A stretch of 56,516 nucleotides of DNA, from NCBI RefSeq assembly GCF_009907385.1, contig NZ_JAAATR010000019.1, positions 1 to 56,516 on the forward strand, in the 5' to 3' direction. The notes under the pieces are model-generated. The model had not been told where the DNA came from. It searched no databases and worked only from the letters and a program-made list of their open reading frames with translations. A program made the position numbers and the translations under genes. Source of the DNA: Atlantibacter hermannii. Its GTDB lineage: Bacteria; Pseudomonadota; Gammaproteobacteria; Enterobacterales; Enterobacteriaceae. The first letter of the stretch is position 1, and the number at the start of each line of letters is the position of its first letter. Shown piece by piece: positions 1 through 8,014 of the stretch.

Positions 1-30
1 TCGCAGGTTCGAATCCTGCACGACCCACCA
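1..30 (+). tRNA. tRNA-Lys, 3' part only (cut by window edge)
   Basis: The first 30 bases are identical to the last 30 bases of the complete tRNA-Lys at 65-140: second half of the T arm, acceptor strand and encoded CCA. The 5' part lies outside the window. Identity in the T arm and acceptor strand makes another tRNA-Lys copy the natural reading, in keeping with the multi-copy lys/val tRNA cluster found upstream of nadA in E. coli. Confidence 0.85.
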
Positions 31-64
31 CTCTGAAAACATTTTGCGGCAGCCTTTCCCGAAA

Positions 65-140
65 GGGTCGTTAGCTCAGTTGGTAGAGCAGTTGACTTTT
101 AATCAATTGGTCGCAGGTTCGAATCCTGCACGACCCACCA
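65..140 (+). tRNA. tRNA-Lys (anticodon UUU)
   Basis: A 76-base cloverleaf can be drawn: acceptor GGGTCGT pairing with ACGACCC, D arm with TAGCTCAGTTGG, anticodon stem around the loop CTTTTAA with anticodon TTT, T loop TTCGAAT, and an encoded CCA end. The sequence agrees with enterobacterial tRNA-Lys as I know it. It is the last intact tRNA of the cluster, 34 bases after the partial copy at the window edge, and a hairpin terminator follows four bases later. Confidence 0.97.
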
Positions 141-144
141 ATGC

Positions 145-171
145 AAAAAAGCGCCCTAAAGGCGCTTTTTT
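145..171 (+). terminator. Intrinsic terminator of the tRNA cluster
   Basis: GCGCC at 151-155 and GGCGC at 161-165 form a stem around CTAAA, flanked by six A before and six T after. It begins just after the CCA of tRNA-Lys. An identical copy follows at 300-326. Confidence 0.9.
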
Positions 172-190
172 GCTATTTGCGATGTCAAAA

Positions 191-299
191 ATTCGAACCT
201 GCCGCAGGTTCGTGTCGAACGTAGTGAGACAACGGAGCCGCTTGCGGCGACGGCCCGGAGGGCGAGCGAAGCGAGTCATCCTGCACGACCCACCAATGC
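191..299 (+). repeat. Duplicated tRNA-Lys 3' end split by an insertion in the T loop
   Basis: Bases 203-212 repeat the 5' side of the tRNA-Lys T arm and 278-295 repeat its 3' side, acceptor strand and CCA. Between them lie 65 bases with no match to the tRNA, rich in small inverted repeats such as GCCGCTTGCGGC and GCCCGGAGGGC. Just before, 191-202 is the reverse complement of the T arm, so 194-202 and 204-212 form a 9-base inverted repeat. No acceptor 5' strand, D arm or anticodon arm is present, so this is not a functional tRNA. The layout recalls the rtT repeats after tyrT in E. coli, which also carry a tRNA 3' end. Confidence 0.8.
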
Positions 300-326
300 A
301 AAAAAGCGCCCTAAAGGCGCTTTTTT
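300..326 (+). terminator. Second copy of the tRNA terminator
   Basis: The same GCGCC-CTAAA-GGCGC hairpin with A and T runs as at 145-171, placed after the duplicated CCA end. From base 278 to 329 the sequence matches the tRNA end plus terminator (123-174) throughout. Confidence 0.85.
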
Positions 327-350
327 GCTGTCTGTAGCCCCTATAACGTA

Positions 351-911
351 TCAGAAGCGGTAACCCACCCCAACGTTAAAACCGTTAATTGAGCGGCTGC
401 CTTCCAGGTCTGCATTAGTGCCTTCATAACCGACATTAACCGAGAAGTTTTCCACCGGGTTAAAGATCACCCCTGCGCCATACGCAAATGAAGTGGATTT
501 TTCAGAAATGCTGTCGCGGCCAACATAGCCGTCGCCTGCGTTATGCCAGGTGGTACGGCCTTCCGCTTTTGAGCGCGCTACGCCGCCCAGCGCATACAGG
601 GAAACATACTCATTAATACGGTAAGCCGGACCCACTAACAGGGAATAATATTTCGCTTCAACGTGGTTCTGAATATAGTCAGAGGCGAGATAATAATTCT
701 GGTCATCATCACCTTTCATATAAGTGAAAGAGCCCAGAAAGCTTACCGGCGAATCAAATTCATAACGGTACTGAACATTAACGCCACGGATGTTTTTAAA
801 ATCCTCAACCTTGCTTTGCGCATAACCTACTGAAAACGTATGGTTATCCGCCAGCGCTGCGCCACTTACCATCCCGCTTACGAATAAAATCGCCAGAGAT
901 ACCTTTTTCAT
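351..911 (-). CDS. Ail/Lom-family outer membrane beta-barrel protein
   Basis: A 186-residue protein with a signal peptide ([10 protein letters not shown], cleavage likely after ALA at residue 21). The mature part alternates in the way of beta strands and ends in GVGYRF with the terminal Phe needed for barrel assembly. The length, the GYAQSK start and the [20 protein letters not shown] stretch place it in the Ail/Lom/PagC/OmpX family of eight-stranded barrels; it is not OmpX itself. Family members act in serum resistance, adhesion or invasion, but some have no known role. The start has AAAGGA nine bases upstream. K-12 has no such gene between the lysine tRNAs and nadA, so it may have come in at the tRNA locus. 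Function here is inferred from family only. Confidence 0.85.
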   Translation of the reverse strand: MKKVSLAILFVSGMVSGAALADNHTFSVGYAQSKVEDFKNIRGVNVQYRYEFDSPVSFLGSFTYMKGDDDQNYYLASDYIQNHVEAKYYSLLVGPAYRINEYVSLYALGGVARSKAEGRTTWHNAGDGYVGRDSISEKSTSFAYGAGVIFNPVENFSVNVGYEGTNADLEGSRSINGFNVGVGYRF

Positions 912-1006
912 TGTTGTTAATCCTTTCGTGTGCCGTTTGTATTTTCCCTGGGCGAGCCGGTCCTTTACTCAATAAAAACTTCCACCTCATCCCGGGCGAA
1001 GAAAAT

Positions 1007-1023
1007 TGTTACTTTTCTGTTTA
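1007..1023. promoter_or_regulatory. PhoP-box-like direct repeat
   Basis: TGTTAC, five bases, then TGTTTA resembles the PhoP consensus of two (T/G)GTTTA units spaced by five. It lies about 96 bases upstream of the Ail-like gene, on the opposite strand to it. Ail/PagC-type genes are often under PhoP, but a short AT-rich match can arise by chance. Confidence 0.25.
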
Positions 1024-1082
1024 TGAGTTGAAACACAGAACATTCTCAAAGAACAGTAAATGGCCTTTTCAGGCATCCCTAA

Positions 1083-1120
1083 ATCTGGTGGGTAGCCACA
1101 TCAGCCACGACCCGCCAGAT
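1083..1120. repeat. Imperfect inverted repeat upstream of nadA
   Basis: ATCTGGTGGGT at 1083-1093 and ACCCGCCAGAT at 1110-1120 pair over 11 bases with one mismatch, around a 16-base loop. No T run follows, so it is not an obvious terminator. Role unknown. Confidence 0.5.
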
Positions 1121-1171
1121 TGTTGTGTCCGCGTATTTTCCACACGACTTTTGCTGCACGATCGGCTATCT

Positions 1172-1189
1172 TGTTTAGCATATAAAACA
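1172..1189 (+). promoter_or_regulatory. NadR box of nadA-pnuC
   Basis: TGTTTAGCATATAAAACA fits the NadR operator TGTTTA-N6-TAAACA with one mismatch and contains a -10-like TATAAA. It lies 73 bases before nadA. NadR represses nadA and pnuC when NAD is plentiful. Confidence 0.8.
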
Positions 1190-1261
1190 ATCCTGCCTTT
1201 TCTGACAGGAATCGGGCTTCGTAACCGTCAAATGGTTCAGCCAGTAAAACGAGATTGCATG

Positions 1262-2305
1262 ATGAGCGTAATGTTTAGACCTGAAGATGCCATTTATCCG
1301 TTCCCACCTAAGCCGCGTCCGCTAAGCGATGACGAAAAGGTTTTCTATAAAGAGAAAATCAAACGCCTGTTGAAAGAGCGCGATGCGGTAATGGTGGCGC
1401 ATTATTACACCGACCCGGAAATCCAGGCGCTGGCCGAAGAAACCGGCGGCTGTATTTCCGATTCGCTGGAAATGGCGCGCTTCGGCGCACATCATCCCGC
1501 TTCAACGTTGCTGGTCGCAGGCGTGCGGTTTATGGGCGAAACCGCAAAAATCCTCAGCCCGGAAAAAACCATCCTGATGCCGATACTGCAGGCGGAATGC
1601 TCGCTGGATTTAGGCTGCCCGATTGAGGCATTCAGCGCATTCTGCGACGCACACCCGGATCGCACCGTGGTGGTGTACGCCAACACCTCAGCAGCGGTAA
1701 AAGCGCGCGCCGACTGGGTGGTGACTTCCAGTATTGCGGTGGAGTTAATCGAGCATCTCGACAGCCTGGGCGAAAAAATCATCTGGGCTCCGGACCGTCA
1801 TCTTGGTCATTACGTGCAAAAGCAGACTGGCGCAGACGTTCTGTGCTGGCAGGGTGCCTGTATCGTGCATGATGAGTTTAAAACCCAGGCGCTGACGCGC
1901 ATGAAAGCGCTCTATCCGCAGGCCGCGGTGCTGGTTCATCCGGAATCCCCACAGGCGATTGTTGATATGGCCGATGCCGTGGGATCGACCAGCCAGCTTA
2001 TCGCCGCGGCCAAAACGCTGCCGCACCCGCAGCTGATTGTGGCTACCGATCGCGGTATCTTCTACAAAATGCAGCAGGCCTGCCCGGAGAAAGAGTTGCT
2101 GGAAGCGCCGACGGCAGGGGAAGGGGCGACGTGCCGCAGCTGTGCTCACTGCCCGTGGATGGCGATGAATGGCCTTCAGGCCATTGCGGAAGGGCTGGAA
2201 GCGGGCGGCAGCGCCCACGAGATCCATGTGGATGCCGCGCTGCGTGAGGGCGCGCTGGTGCCGCTTAACCGCATGTTGGATTTTGCGGCTACACTTCGTC
2301 GTTAA
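1262..2305 (+). CDS. nadA: Quinolinate synthase A
   Basis: NadA condenses iminoaspartate, made by NadB, with dihydroxyacetone phosphate to give quinolinate, the first pyridine of NAD synthesis. The protein has 347 residues, the usual length for enterobacteria. Conserved parts include [24 protein letters not shown] and HPESP. The [4Fe-4S] ligands correspond to cysteines near residues 113 (AECSLD), 200 (GACIVHD) and 297, the last within CRSCAHC. The frame is open far upstream, but the start at MSVMF is taken because it matches the E. coli protein; a Met one codon earlier is possible. pnuC follows after 45 bases and both lie behind the NadR box. Confidence 0.96.
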   Translation: MSVMFRPEDAIYPFPPKPRPLSDDEKVFYKEKIKRLLKERDAVMVAHYYTDPEIQALAEETGGCISDSLEMARFGAHHPASTLLVAGVRFMGETAKILSPEKTILMPILQAECSLDLGCPIEAFSAFCDAHPDRTVVVYANTSAAVKARADWVVTSSIAVELIEHLDSLGEKIIWAPDRHLGHYVQKQTGADVLCWQGACIVHDEFKTQALTRMKALYPQAAVLVHPESPQAIVDMADAVGSTSQLIAAAKTLPHPQLIVATDRGIFYKMQQACPEKELLEAPTAGEGATCRSCAHCPWMAMNGLQAIAEGLEAGGSAHEIHVDAALREGALVPLNRMLDFAATLRR

Positions 2306-2350
2306 TCTTGATAACAAACGACGCGTATTACAGTACGCTCTGGGGAAAAT

Positions 2351-3067
2351 ATGGATTTTTTTAGCGTTCAGAATATCCTGGTTCACATTCCGATTGGGAC
2401 CGGCGGCTATTCGCTGTCATGGATCGAAGCCATTGGCACCGTCGCCGGGCTGCTGTGCATCTGGCTGGCGAGCCTCGAGAAGATCATCAACTACTTTTTT
2501 GGCCTGATTAACGTCACGCTGTTTGCGGTGATTTTCTTCCAGATCCAACTCTACGCCAGCCTGCTGCTCCAGCTCTTCTTCTTTGTTGCCAATATCTATG
2601 GATGGTACGCCTGGTCCCGGCAAACCAATAACAACGAAGCGCTGCTTAAAATTCGCTGGCTGCCGTTGCCGAAAGCCATCGGCTGGCTGGCCGCCTGTGT
2701 GGTGGCGATTGGTTTGATGACGGTATATATCGATCCGGTGTTTGGTTTCCTGACCCGGGTGGCGGTATCGCTTATGCAGGCGCTGGGCCTGAATGTGACC
2801 CAACCGGAACTCCAGCCGGATGCCTTCCCGTTCTGGGATTCCTGCATGATGGTGCTGTCGATTGTGGCGATGATCCTGATGACCCGTAAATACGTCGAGA
2901 ACTGGCTACTTTGGGTGATAATTAACGTCATCAGCGTGGTGATCTTCGCGTTGCAGGGCGTGCTGGCGATGTCGCTCGAGTATTTGATTCTGACCTTTAT
3001 CGCCCTCAACGGCAGCCGGATGTGGATTAAATCTGCCCGCGAGCATGGCTCACGGGCATTGAATTAA
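2351..3067 (+). CDS. pnuC: Nicotinamide riboside transporter
   Basis: PnuC is an inner-membrane facilitator that lets nicotinamide riboside enter; phosphorylation by NadR traps it. The 238-residue protein is hydrophobic throughout, with about seven membrane spans, and carries the family motifs [12 protein letters not shown] near residue 25 and NIYGWYAW near residue 80. It starts 45 bases after nadA with GGGGA before the ATG, so nadA and pnuC probably form one NadR-controlled unit. Its stop overlaps the stop of convergent zitB by two bases. Confidence 0.96.
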   Translation: MDFFSVQNILVHIPIGTGGYSLSWIEAIGTVAGLLCIWLASLEKIINYFFGLINVTLFAVIFFQIQLYASLLLQLFFFVANIYGWYAWSRQTNNNEALLKIRWLPLPKAIGWLAACVVAIGLMTVYIDPVFGFLTRVAVSLMQALGLNVTQPELQPDAFPFWDSCMMVLSIVAMILMTRKYVENWLLWVIINVISVVIFALQGVLAMSLEYLILTFIALNGSRMWIKSAREHGSRALN

Positions 3068-4005
3068 TGATGATGGTGGTGGTGCGCATCCGGCGTTGAC
3101 TGGTACAGATGGCAATCCGGCCCGCGACAGGGCTGGTATTCCATCTGCACCGTTGCATGCTCGACGTGATACTCGTGTTCAAGGAAGTGGTGGATGCGGC
3201 CTAACAGCGCGTCATGATCGTGCGGCGGGATCACCTGAACATGCAGCGTCATTACCGGTTTTTCTCCCACCAGCCAGATGTGCACATGATGCACGTCGCG
3301 CACTTCAGGGATTGAACGGCTGAGGTTGCGTTTCAGCGCGGCGATATCCAGCGCTTTTGGCGCGCCTTCCAGCAGCTCGTTCACGCTTTCCTTAAGCAAT
3401 CGCCACGCGCTGCGTAATACCAGGCAGGAGACCAGCACCGATAATATTGGGTCAACGGGCGTCCAGCCGGTCCACAGGATCACCAGCGCGGCGATAATCG
3501 CGCCCACCGAACCCAGTAAATCGCCCAGCACATGCAGCGCAGCGGCGCGCACGTTCATATTTTTCTCTTCGCTGCCGCGATGCAGGATCCAGAACGCCAG
3601 TAAATTGGCGAACAACCCGGCGACGGCAATCACCATCATCGTTTTTCCGGCGATCGGCTGCGGATGATAAAAACGCACGAACGCCTCGTACACGATGAGC
3701 ACAGTGATCAGCACCAGCGCGATGGCGTTAATAAACGCGGCAAGGGTGGTCAGGCGCAGCCAGCCGAAAGTGTGCTGGTTATTTGGCGGGCGGCGGGCGA
3801 AGTACACCGCGAGAAAGGCAAACAGCAGTGCGGCGGCGTCAGTGAGCATATGCCCGGCGTCGGCGAGCAGGGCCAGCGAGCCGGAAATCAATCCGCCGAT
3901 GACCTCGAGTACCATAAAGGTGGCGGTGACGACAAATGCGGCCAGCAGCCTTTTGCTGTTGCCGTTACTGTCGGAAGCGGGTGAATGAGCGTGTGAGTGA
4001 GCCAT
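3064..4005 (-). CDS. zitB: Zinc exporter, cation diffusion facilitator family
   Basis: ZitB exports Zn2+ from the cytoplasm in exchange for protons. The 313-residue protein has six membrane spans, the metal-site motifs [11 protein letters not shown] near residue 45 and [10 protein letters not shown] near residue 155, and a C-terminal cytoplasmic domain with HHVHIW. The N-terminus is His-rich (MAHSHAHS) and the C-terminus ends in six His. An in-frame ATG eight codons upstream exists, but the start at MAHSH is chosen because it matches known ZitB N-termini. The gene converges on pnuC with overlapping stop codons. Confidence 0.94.
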   Translation of the reverse strand: MAHSHAHSPASDSNGNSKRLLAAFVVTATFMVLEVIGGLISGSLALLADAGHMLTDAAALLFAFLAVYFARRPPNNQHTFGWLRLTTLAAFINAIALVLITVLIVYEAFVRFYHPQPIAGKTMMVIAVAGLFANLLAFWILHRGSEEKNMNVRAAALHVLGDLLGSVGAIIAALVILWTGWTPVDPILSVLVSCLVLRSAWRLLKESVNELLEGAPKALDIAALKRNLSRSIPEVRDVHHVHIWLVGEKPVMTLHVQVIPPHDHDALLGRIHHFLEHEYHVEHATVQMEYQPCRGPDCHLYQSTPDAHHHHHH

Positions 4006-4054
4006 AGCGACCTGATTTCTTGTTAGCATCCATGAATGATCAGGTTAAGTTACC

Positions 4055-4084
4055 AAAAATAAAGGAGAGCGAAAGCTCTCCTTT
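4055..4084 (-). terminator. Terminator after ybgS
   Basis: AAAGGAGAGC and GCTCTCCTTT form a perfect 10-base stem with a GAAA loop at 4061-4084. On the minus strand it is followed by TTTATTTTT, which fits termination of ybgS just before zitB. Confidence 0.85.
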
Positions 4085-4101
4085 GTATCAATCACTATGA
4101 A

Positions 4102-4566
4102 TTAGTGAGTGGTACCGTCAGTGTTGGGATTGACGTTGTCACCACCCTGACCGGTTTCAACTTTATCGTTGATATCAGGACATTTACCGTCTTTACACTG
4201 GGTGTTTTTATGGATCTCATCGGCGGAAGTTGGGCCACCAGAGGTCGCGCTGTTCGTGTTGCTGGTGTCAGGATGCAGCATAGTGCCGCCTGTGCCCGTA
4301 CCGGTGGTCCCGGTGCCTGAGTTCCCCATATTGGTGCCAGTGGTCCCTGAGTTACTCATATTCTTGTTGCTGGTATTGATGTCATTGCTATCAACACCTT
4401 TCGGAGCGATATTCTGATTCGCTTCCGGCGTGCCTACCCCGGCGCTGGCTGCGGCGTTAGCCGGGCCATTGTTATCGGTGGAGTTGGCGTTAGTTTCTGC
4501 GGCCAGAGCCGCGCCACTGGCTAAAGAGAGCGTTGCGCTAAGAATCAATGCAGTCAGTTTGTTCAT
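4102..4566 (-). CDS. ybgS: YbgS-like exported protein with low-complexity middle
   Basis: A small protein of unknown function with a signal peptide ending in GAALAAE. Start and end match YbgS of E. coli: an Ala/Asn-rich section, then TMLHPDTS, and the tail [19 protein letters not shown] with its two cysteines. The middle has extra Gly/Thr/Asn/Ser sequence, making it about 28 residues longer than the K-12 protein, and includes two similar 10-residue units ([10 protein letters not shown] and [10 protein letters not shown]). An ATG two codons upstream (4572) is also in frame, but AGGAG at 4574-4578 lies only one base from it and seven bases from the ATG at 4566, so the latter is chosen. Confidence 0.85.
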   Translation of the reverse strand: MNKLTALILSATLSLASGAALAAETNANSTDNNGPANAAASAGVGTPEANQNIAPKGVDSNDINTSNKNMSNSGTTGTNMGNSGTGTTGTGTGGTMLHPDTSNTNSATSGGPTSADEIHKNTQCKDGKCPDINDKVETGQGGDNVNPNTDGTTH

Positions 4567-4890
4567 CGTCATGCTCCTGTTTTAGTCATCGTGCTGGAAA
4601 GTTTTCTTCCAACGTTACGTCAGATTGTGCTGGCAATAATCTGAAGCTAAGTTAAAAAATTTGCAGCCAAGGCATAAGTCAGCATGCAATTTCGGAAAAA
4701 GGCAAAAACAGAGTGGTTACAAGTAAAAATTGTAGACTCGATCGCGCTTTTCGCTACTTTCTGGCGTTTATTAAGTCATTTCCAGGAATTTTCTGCCCGA
4801 AGTGTAAAAGCGCGTTTACACTTCGGGCGTGACGAGATAGATTGAAGGGATTGCACTTACTCGAAATTGTAGAGATCCACTGGAAAGATC
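4567..4890. other. Intergenic region between ybgS and aroG
   Basis: About 320 bases between divergent genes. The right half holds the aroG control region with the TyrR box. The left part, next to ybgS, is AT-rich and shows no gene or clear operator. Confidence 0.6.
4796..4827 (+). promoter_or_regulatory. TyrR box of aroG inside a 32-base palindrome
   Basis: TGTAAA-AGCGCG-TTTACA at 4803-4820 is a perfect strong TyrR box. The symmetry continues outward: CCCGAAGTGTAAA and TTTACACTTCGGG are perfect 13-base arms. TTTACA can serve as the -35 of aroG, with TAGATT at 4838-4843 as a -10 at 17-base spacing, so bound TyrR would cover the promoter. TyrR with phenylalanine or tryptophan represses aroG in E. 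coli. Confidence 0.88.
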
Positions 4891-5943
4891 ATGAATTATC
4901 AGAACGACGATTTACGAATTAATACTATCAATGAGTTATTGCCTCCTGTTGCGCTGTTAGAAAAGTTTCCCGCCACAGAAAAAGCCGCTGAGACTGTCTC
5001 TCAATCACGTCAGGCTATTCATCAGATCCTGAAAGGCCATGACGATCGCCTGCTGGTGGTGATCGGCCCGTGTTCGATTCACGATCCTGAAGCTGCAAAA
5101 GAGTACGCTGCTCGTCTGCTGAATCTGCGCGAAAGCCTGAAGGGCGAGCTTGAAGTGGTCATGCGCGTCTATTTTGAAAAGCCGCGTACCACGGTGGGCT
5201 GGAAAGGGCTGATAAACGATCCGCATATGGATAACTCTTTCCAGATTAACGACGGTCTGCGTATCGCCCGTAAGCTGCTGCTGGACATCAACGATTCAGG
5301 CTTACCGGCTGCCGGTGAGTTCCTGGATATGATTACGCCGCAGTATCTGGCGGATTTAATGAGCTGGGGCGCCATCGGCGCGCGTACCACCGAATCTCAG
5401 GTACACCGCGAACTGGCGTCGGGACTGTCCTGCCCGGTTGGCTTCAAAAACGGCACCGACGGCACCATTAAAGTTGCTATCGACGCCATCAACGCTGCCA
5501 GCGCGCCGCACTGCTTCCTGTCGGTAACCAAGTGGGGCCACTCCGCCATTGTGAATACCAGCGGCAACGGCGACTGCCATATCATTCTGCGCGGCGGTAA
5601 AGAGCCTAACTACAGCGCGGCGCATGTGGCGGAAGTCAAAACCGGCCTCACCAAAGCGGGCTTAACGCCGCAGGTGATGATCGATTTCAGCCATGCTAAC
5701 TCCTGCAAACAGTTCCAGAAGCAGATGGAAGTGGGCGCAGACGTTTGTCAGCAGATCGCCAACGGTGAAAAAGCCATCATGGGCGTGATGATTGAAAGCC
5801 ATCTGGTGGAAGGCAATCAGAGCCTGGAGAGCGGCGAACCGCTGGTGTATGGCAAGAGCGTAACCGACGCCTGCATCGGCTGGGACGCTACCGAAACCCT
5901 GCTCAACCAGCTGTCCGCAGCGGTGAAAGCCCGTCGCGCATAA
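4891..5943 (+). CDS. aroG: DAHP synthase, phenylalanine-sensitive isozyme
   Basis: AroG joins phosphoenolpyruvate and erythrose 4-phosphate to make DAHP, the first step of the shikimate path. The 350-residue protein matches E. coli AroG in length and over most of its sequence, including GPCSIHD near residue 60 (metal-binding Cys61), FEKPRTTVGWKG near residue 92, LPAAGEFLD near 150 where Pro150 belongs to the feedback site, GFKNGTDG and the C-terminal DFSHAN. The MNYQNDDLRI start is the typical AroG N-terminus and separates it from AroF and AroH. Control by TyrR is visible upstream, and feedback by phenylalanine is expected from the family. Confidence 0.97.
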   Translation: MNYQNDDLRINTINELLPPVALLEKFPATEKAAETVSQSRQAIHQILKGHDDRLLVVIGPCSIHDPEAAKEYAARLLNLRESLKGELEVVMRVYFEKPRTTVGWKGLINDPHMDNSFQINDGLRIARKLLLDINDSGLPAAGEFLDMITPQYLADLMSWGAIGARTTESQVHRELASGLSCPVGFKNGTDGTIKVAIDAINAASAPHCFLSVTKWGHSAIVNTSGNGDCHIILRGGKEPNYSAAHVAEVKTGLTKAGLTPQVMIDFSHANSCKQFQKQMEVGADVCQQIANGEKAIMGVMIESHLVEGNQSLESGEPLVYGKSVTDACIGWDATETLLNQLSAAVKARRA

Positions 5944-5971
5944 GCGCTATTCAGGACGGGTCAGCGGTAAT

Positions 5972-6003
5972 AAAAAAGGCGTGGTCGCGACCACGCCTTT
6001 TTT
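5972..6003. terminator. Bidirectional terminator between aroG and gpmA
   Basis: A perfect stem, AGGCGTGGTCG with CGACCACGCCT, is flanked by A and T runs and so works for both convergent genes. Confidence 0.92.
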
Positions 6004-6018
6004 GTATTCCGCAGGGGA

Positions 6019-6771
6019 TTACTTCGCTTTACCCTGGTTGGCTACCGCCGCAGCTTTCGCAGCGATCTCGTCAGCGTTACCCAGATAGTAGTGTTTAATC
6101 GGCTTGAAGTTTTCGTCAAACTCATATACCAACGGCACGCCGGTCGGGATGTTCAGTTCAAGAATTTCGTCTTCGCCCATATTGTCGAGGTACTTCACCA
6201 GCGCACGCAGGGAGTTACCGTGTGCGGCAATAATCACGCGCTCGCCGCTTTTCAGACGCGGCAGAATGGTTTCATTCCAGTAAGGAATAACGCGATCGAT
6301 GGTCAGCGCCAGGCTTTCGGTCAGCGGCAACTCTTTCTCGGTCAGTTTTGCATAGCGCGGATCGTGGCCCGGGTAACGCTCGTCGTCACGGGTCAGTTCC
6401 GGCGGAGTGACCGCAAAACCGCGACGCCACTGTTTGACCTGCTCGTCGCCGTATTTTTCGGCGGTTTCCGCTTTGTTCAGGCCCTGCAGCGCGCCGTAAT
6501 GGCGTTCGTTAAGTTTCCAGGACTTCTCAACCGGCAACCATGCCTGGTCCAGCTCATCCAGAACATTCCACAGGGTATGGATGGCGCGTTTCAGCACAGA
6601 AGTGTAAGCAAAATCAAAGCTGAAGCCTTCTTCTTTCAGCAGTTTACCCGCTGCTTTTGCTTCGCCAACCCCTTTTTCAGACAGGTCAACGTCATACCAA
6701 CCGGTGAAGCGGTTTTCGTTGTTCCACTGACTTTCGCCGTGACGAACCAGTACCAGCTTAGTAACAGCCAT
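6019..6771 (-). CDS. gpmA: 2,3-bisphosphoglycerate-dependent phosphoglycerate mutase
   Basis: GpmA interconverts 3- and 2-phosphoglycerate in glycolysis. The 250-residue length is standard. [12 protein letters not shown] carries the phosphohistidine (His11), ERHYGALQG near residue 90 the catalytic Glu, and [14 protein letters not shown] near residue 184 the second His. The insert typical of the dimeric cofactor-dependent enzyme is present, which separates it from shorter phosphatases of the same fold. It stands alone between two terminators; a Fur-box-like site lies before the start. Confidence 0.97.
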   Translation of the reverse strand: MAVTKLVLVRHGESQWNNENRFTGWYDVDLSEKGVGEAKAAGKLLKEEGFSFDFAYTSVLKRAIHTLWNVLDELDQAWLPVEKSWKLNERHYGALQGLNKAETAEKYGDEQVKQWRRGFAVTPPELTRDDERYPGHDPRYAKLTEKELPLTESLALTIDRVIPYWNETILPRLKSGERVIIAAHGNSLRALVKYLDNMGEDEILELNIPTGVPLVYEFDENFKPIKHYYLGNADEIAAKAAAVANQGKAK

Positions 6772-6792
6772 AGATTTACTCCTGGGTTAAAT

Positions 6793-6811
6793 GATAACAA
6801 TAATCATTATA
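6793..6811 (-). promoter_or_regulatory. Fur box upstream of gpmA
   Basis: GATAACAATAATCATTATA matches the 19-base Fur consensus at 16 positions and lies about 20 bases before the gpmA start. Iron control of gpmA has been reported in E. coli; here it is inferred from the site. Confidence 0.7.
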
Positions 6812-6938
6812 TTGCCGAGTTTGTGACAGCGGCAACGCTAATTCTCTAACATAGCGAAAATAGCGGCGGAGTGTAAGGCGGATGTGACGTCAGGGTTATG
6901 ATTTTGTCGCGCAAAGAGCAGAAAATCAGCGATATGGC

Positions 6939-6968
6939 GAAAAAAAGCCCTCCATGAAGAGAGGGCTT
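6939..6968 (-). terminator. Terminator of the gal operon
   Basis: On the minus strand AAGCCCTC and GAGGGCTT (stem 6945-6952 with 6961-6968) are followed by a run of T. It lies six bases past the galM stop. Confidence 0.85.
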
Positions 6969-6973
6969 AGCGG

Positions 6974-8014
6974 TTATTGCGCGCTGAACTGATAAATCGT
7001 CACGCTGCGGTACTCTTCGCCGGGACGCAATACGCAGTCCGGCTGCGGCCATTCCGGGTGGTTTGGGCTATCCGGCAGGAATTCACTCTCCAGCGCCAGG
7101 CCTTGCCAGGCAGAATAATTGCCTTGCTCACGCGCCGGTGTACCTTCAAGGAAATTCCCCGAATAAAACTGGAGGGCAGGGGCGGTGGTAAATACCGTCA
7201 TCTGCAGTTTTTCATCGCTTGACCATAAGTGCGCCGCAGGCTGGGACAGGTCGCCTTTGGCCTGCAATAAAAACGCGTGATCGTAGCCTTTAACCTGCTG
7301 CTGATCGGCATCGCTCATAAACTCCTGCGCGATAACTTTTGGCTGGCGGAAATCAAAGCTGGTCAGCGCCACTTTGGTCAGGCCGCGCGTCGGAATGCCC
7401 ATGCTGTCTACCGGAAGATACGCGTCGGCAAACAGTTGCAGGCGGTGATTCCGCACGTCACCCTGCGCGCCATCCAGGTTGAAATAGGCGTGATTGGTCA
7501 GGTTCACCGGGCACGGCTTATCCACCGTGGCACGGTATTCAATCACCAACTGGTTATCCTGCGTCAGGGTATAATGCGCCCATGCGCGCGCTTCGCCCGG
7601 GAAGCCCTGATCGCCATCCGGAGAGGTGAGGGTATACACCACTTCCGATTCATTCTTGCGTTCGATGAGCCAGCGGCGCTTATCGAAGCCTTCCGGCCCG
7701 CCGTGCAGTTGGTTTTCACCCTGGCTTGGCGTCAGCGTGTAGGTTTCGCCATCCAGCGTAAAGGTCGATTTGGCGATGCGGTTAGCGTAGCGGCCAATAC
7801 TGGCGCCTAAAAAGGCGGTCTGGTCTTGCCACGCTTCCGGTGAGGGGCAGCCGAGCAGGGTTTCACGCACCGTACCGTCGCTCATCGGCACCCGCGCGGA
7901 CAGCAGCGTCGCGCCCCAGTCCATTAATGTGACCACCATCCCCGCGCTGTTGCGCAGGGTGGTGAGACGATAAGGCAGCCCGTCAGGGGCGAGCGCCGTG
8001 GTTTCTCTTAGCAC
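6974..8014 (-). CDS. galM: Galactose mutarotase (aldose 1-epimerase)
   Basis: GalM interconverts beta- and alpha-D-galactose so that GalK gets its alpha form. Motifs are [12 protein letters not shown] near residue 103, [13 protein letters not shown] near 170 with the catalytic His, and [19 protein letters not shown] near 305 with the catalytic Glu. The start is taken as GTG at 8014, giving [12 protein letters not shown] and 346 residues, the length of the E. coli protein; AAGGAG lies a few bases upstream, and the start overlaps the galK stop (GTGCTAA). Longer in-frame starts would run into galK without matching the family. Last gene of galETKM. Confidence 0.94.
   Translation of the reverse strand: MLRETTALAPDGLPYRLTTLRNSAGMVVTLMDWGATLLSARVPMSDGTVRETLLGCPSPEAWQDQTAFLGASIGRYANRIAKSTFTLDGETYTLTPSQGENQLHGGPEGFDKRRWLIERKNESEVVYTLTSPDGDQGFPGEARAWAHYTLTQDNQLVIEYRATVDKPCPVNLTNHAYFNLDGAQGDVRNHRLQLFADAYLPVDSMGIPTRGLTKVALTSFDFRQPKVIAQEFMSDADQQQVKGYDHAFLLQAKGDLSQPAAHLWSSDEKLQMTVFTTAPALQFYSGNFLEGTPAREQGNYSAWQGLALESEFLPDSPNHPEWPQPDCVLRPGEEYRSVTIYQFSAQ

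Larger units (their letters stand above)
912..1261. other. Gene-free region between the Ail-like gene and nadA
   Basis: About 350 bases separate the divergent genes. An open frame runs through into nadA, but the first 117 codons do not resemble NadA and the region holds the NadR box, so it is read as non-coding. It contains an imperfect inverted repeat at 1083-1120 and a PhoP-box-like direct repeat at 1007-1023. Confidence 0.7.

Noticed and set aside
44-337. A 97-codon open frame across the tRNA-Lys
   Set aside because: It translates through the tRNA gene, both terminators and the repeat, and has no ribosome site; RNA features explain the sequence.
911-1261. 117-codon N-terminal extension of nadA
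   Set aside because: It covers the NadR box, does not resemble NadA, and the start at 1262 gives the usual 347 residues.
3067-3084. Six histidines at the ZitB end as an engineered tag
   Set aside because: The gene lies in normal chromosomal context, and ZitB proteins naturally end in His-rich tails.
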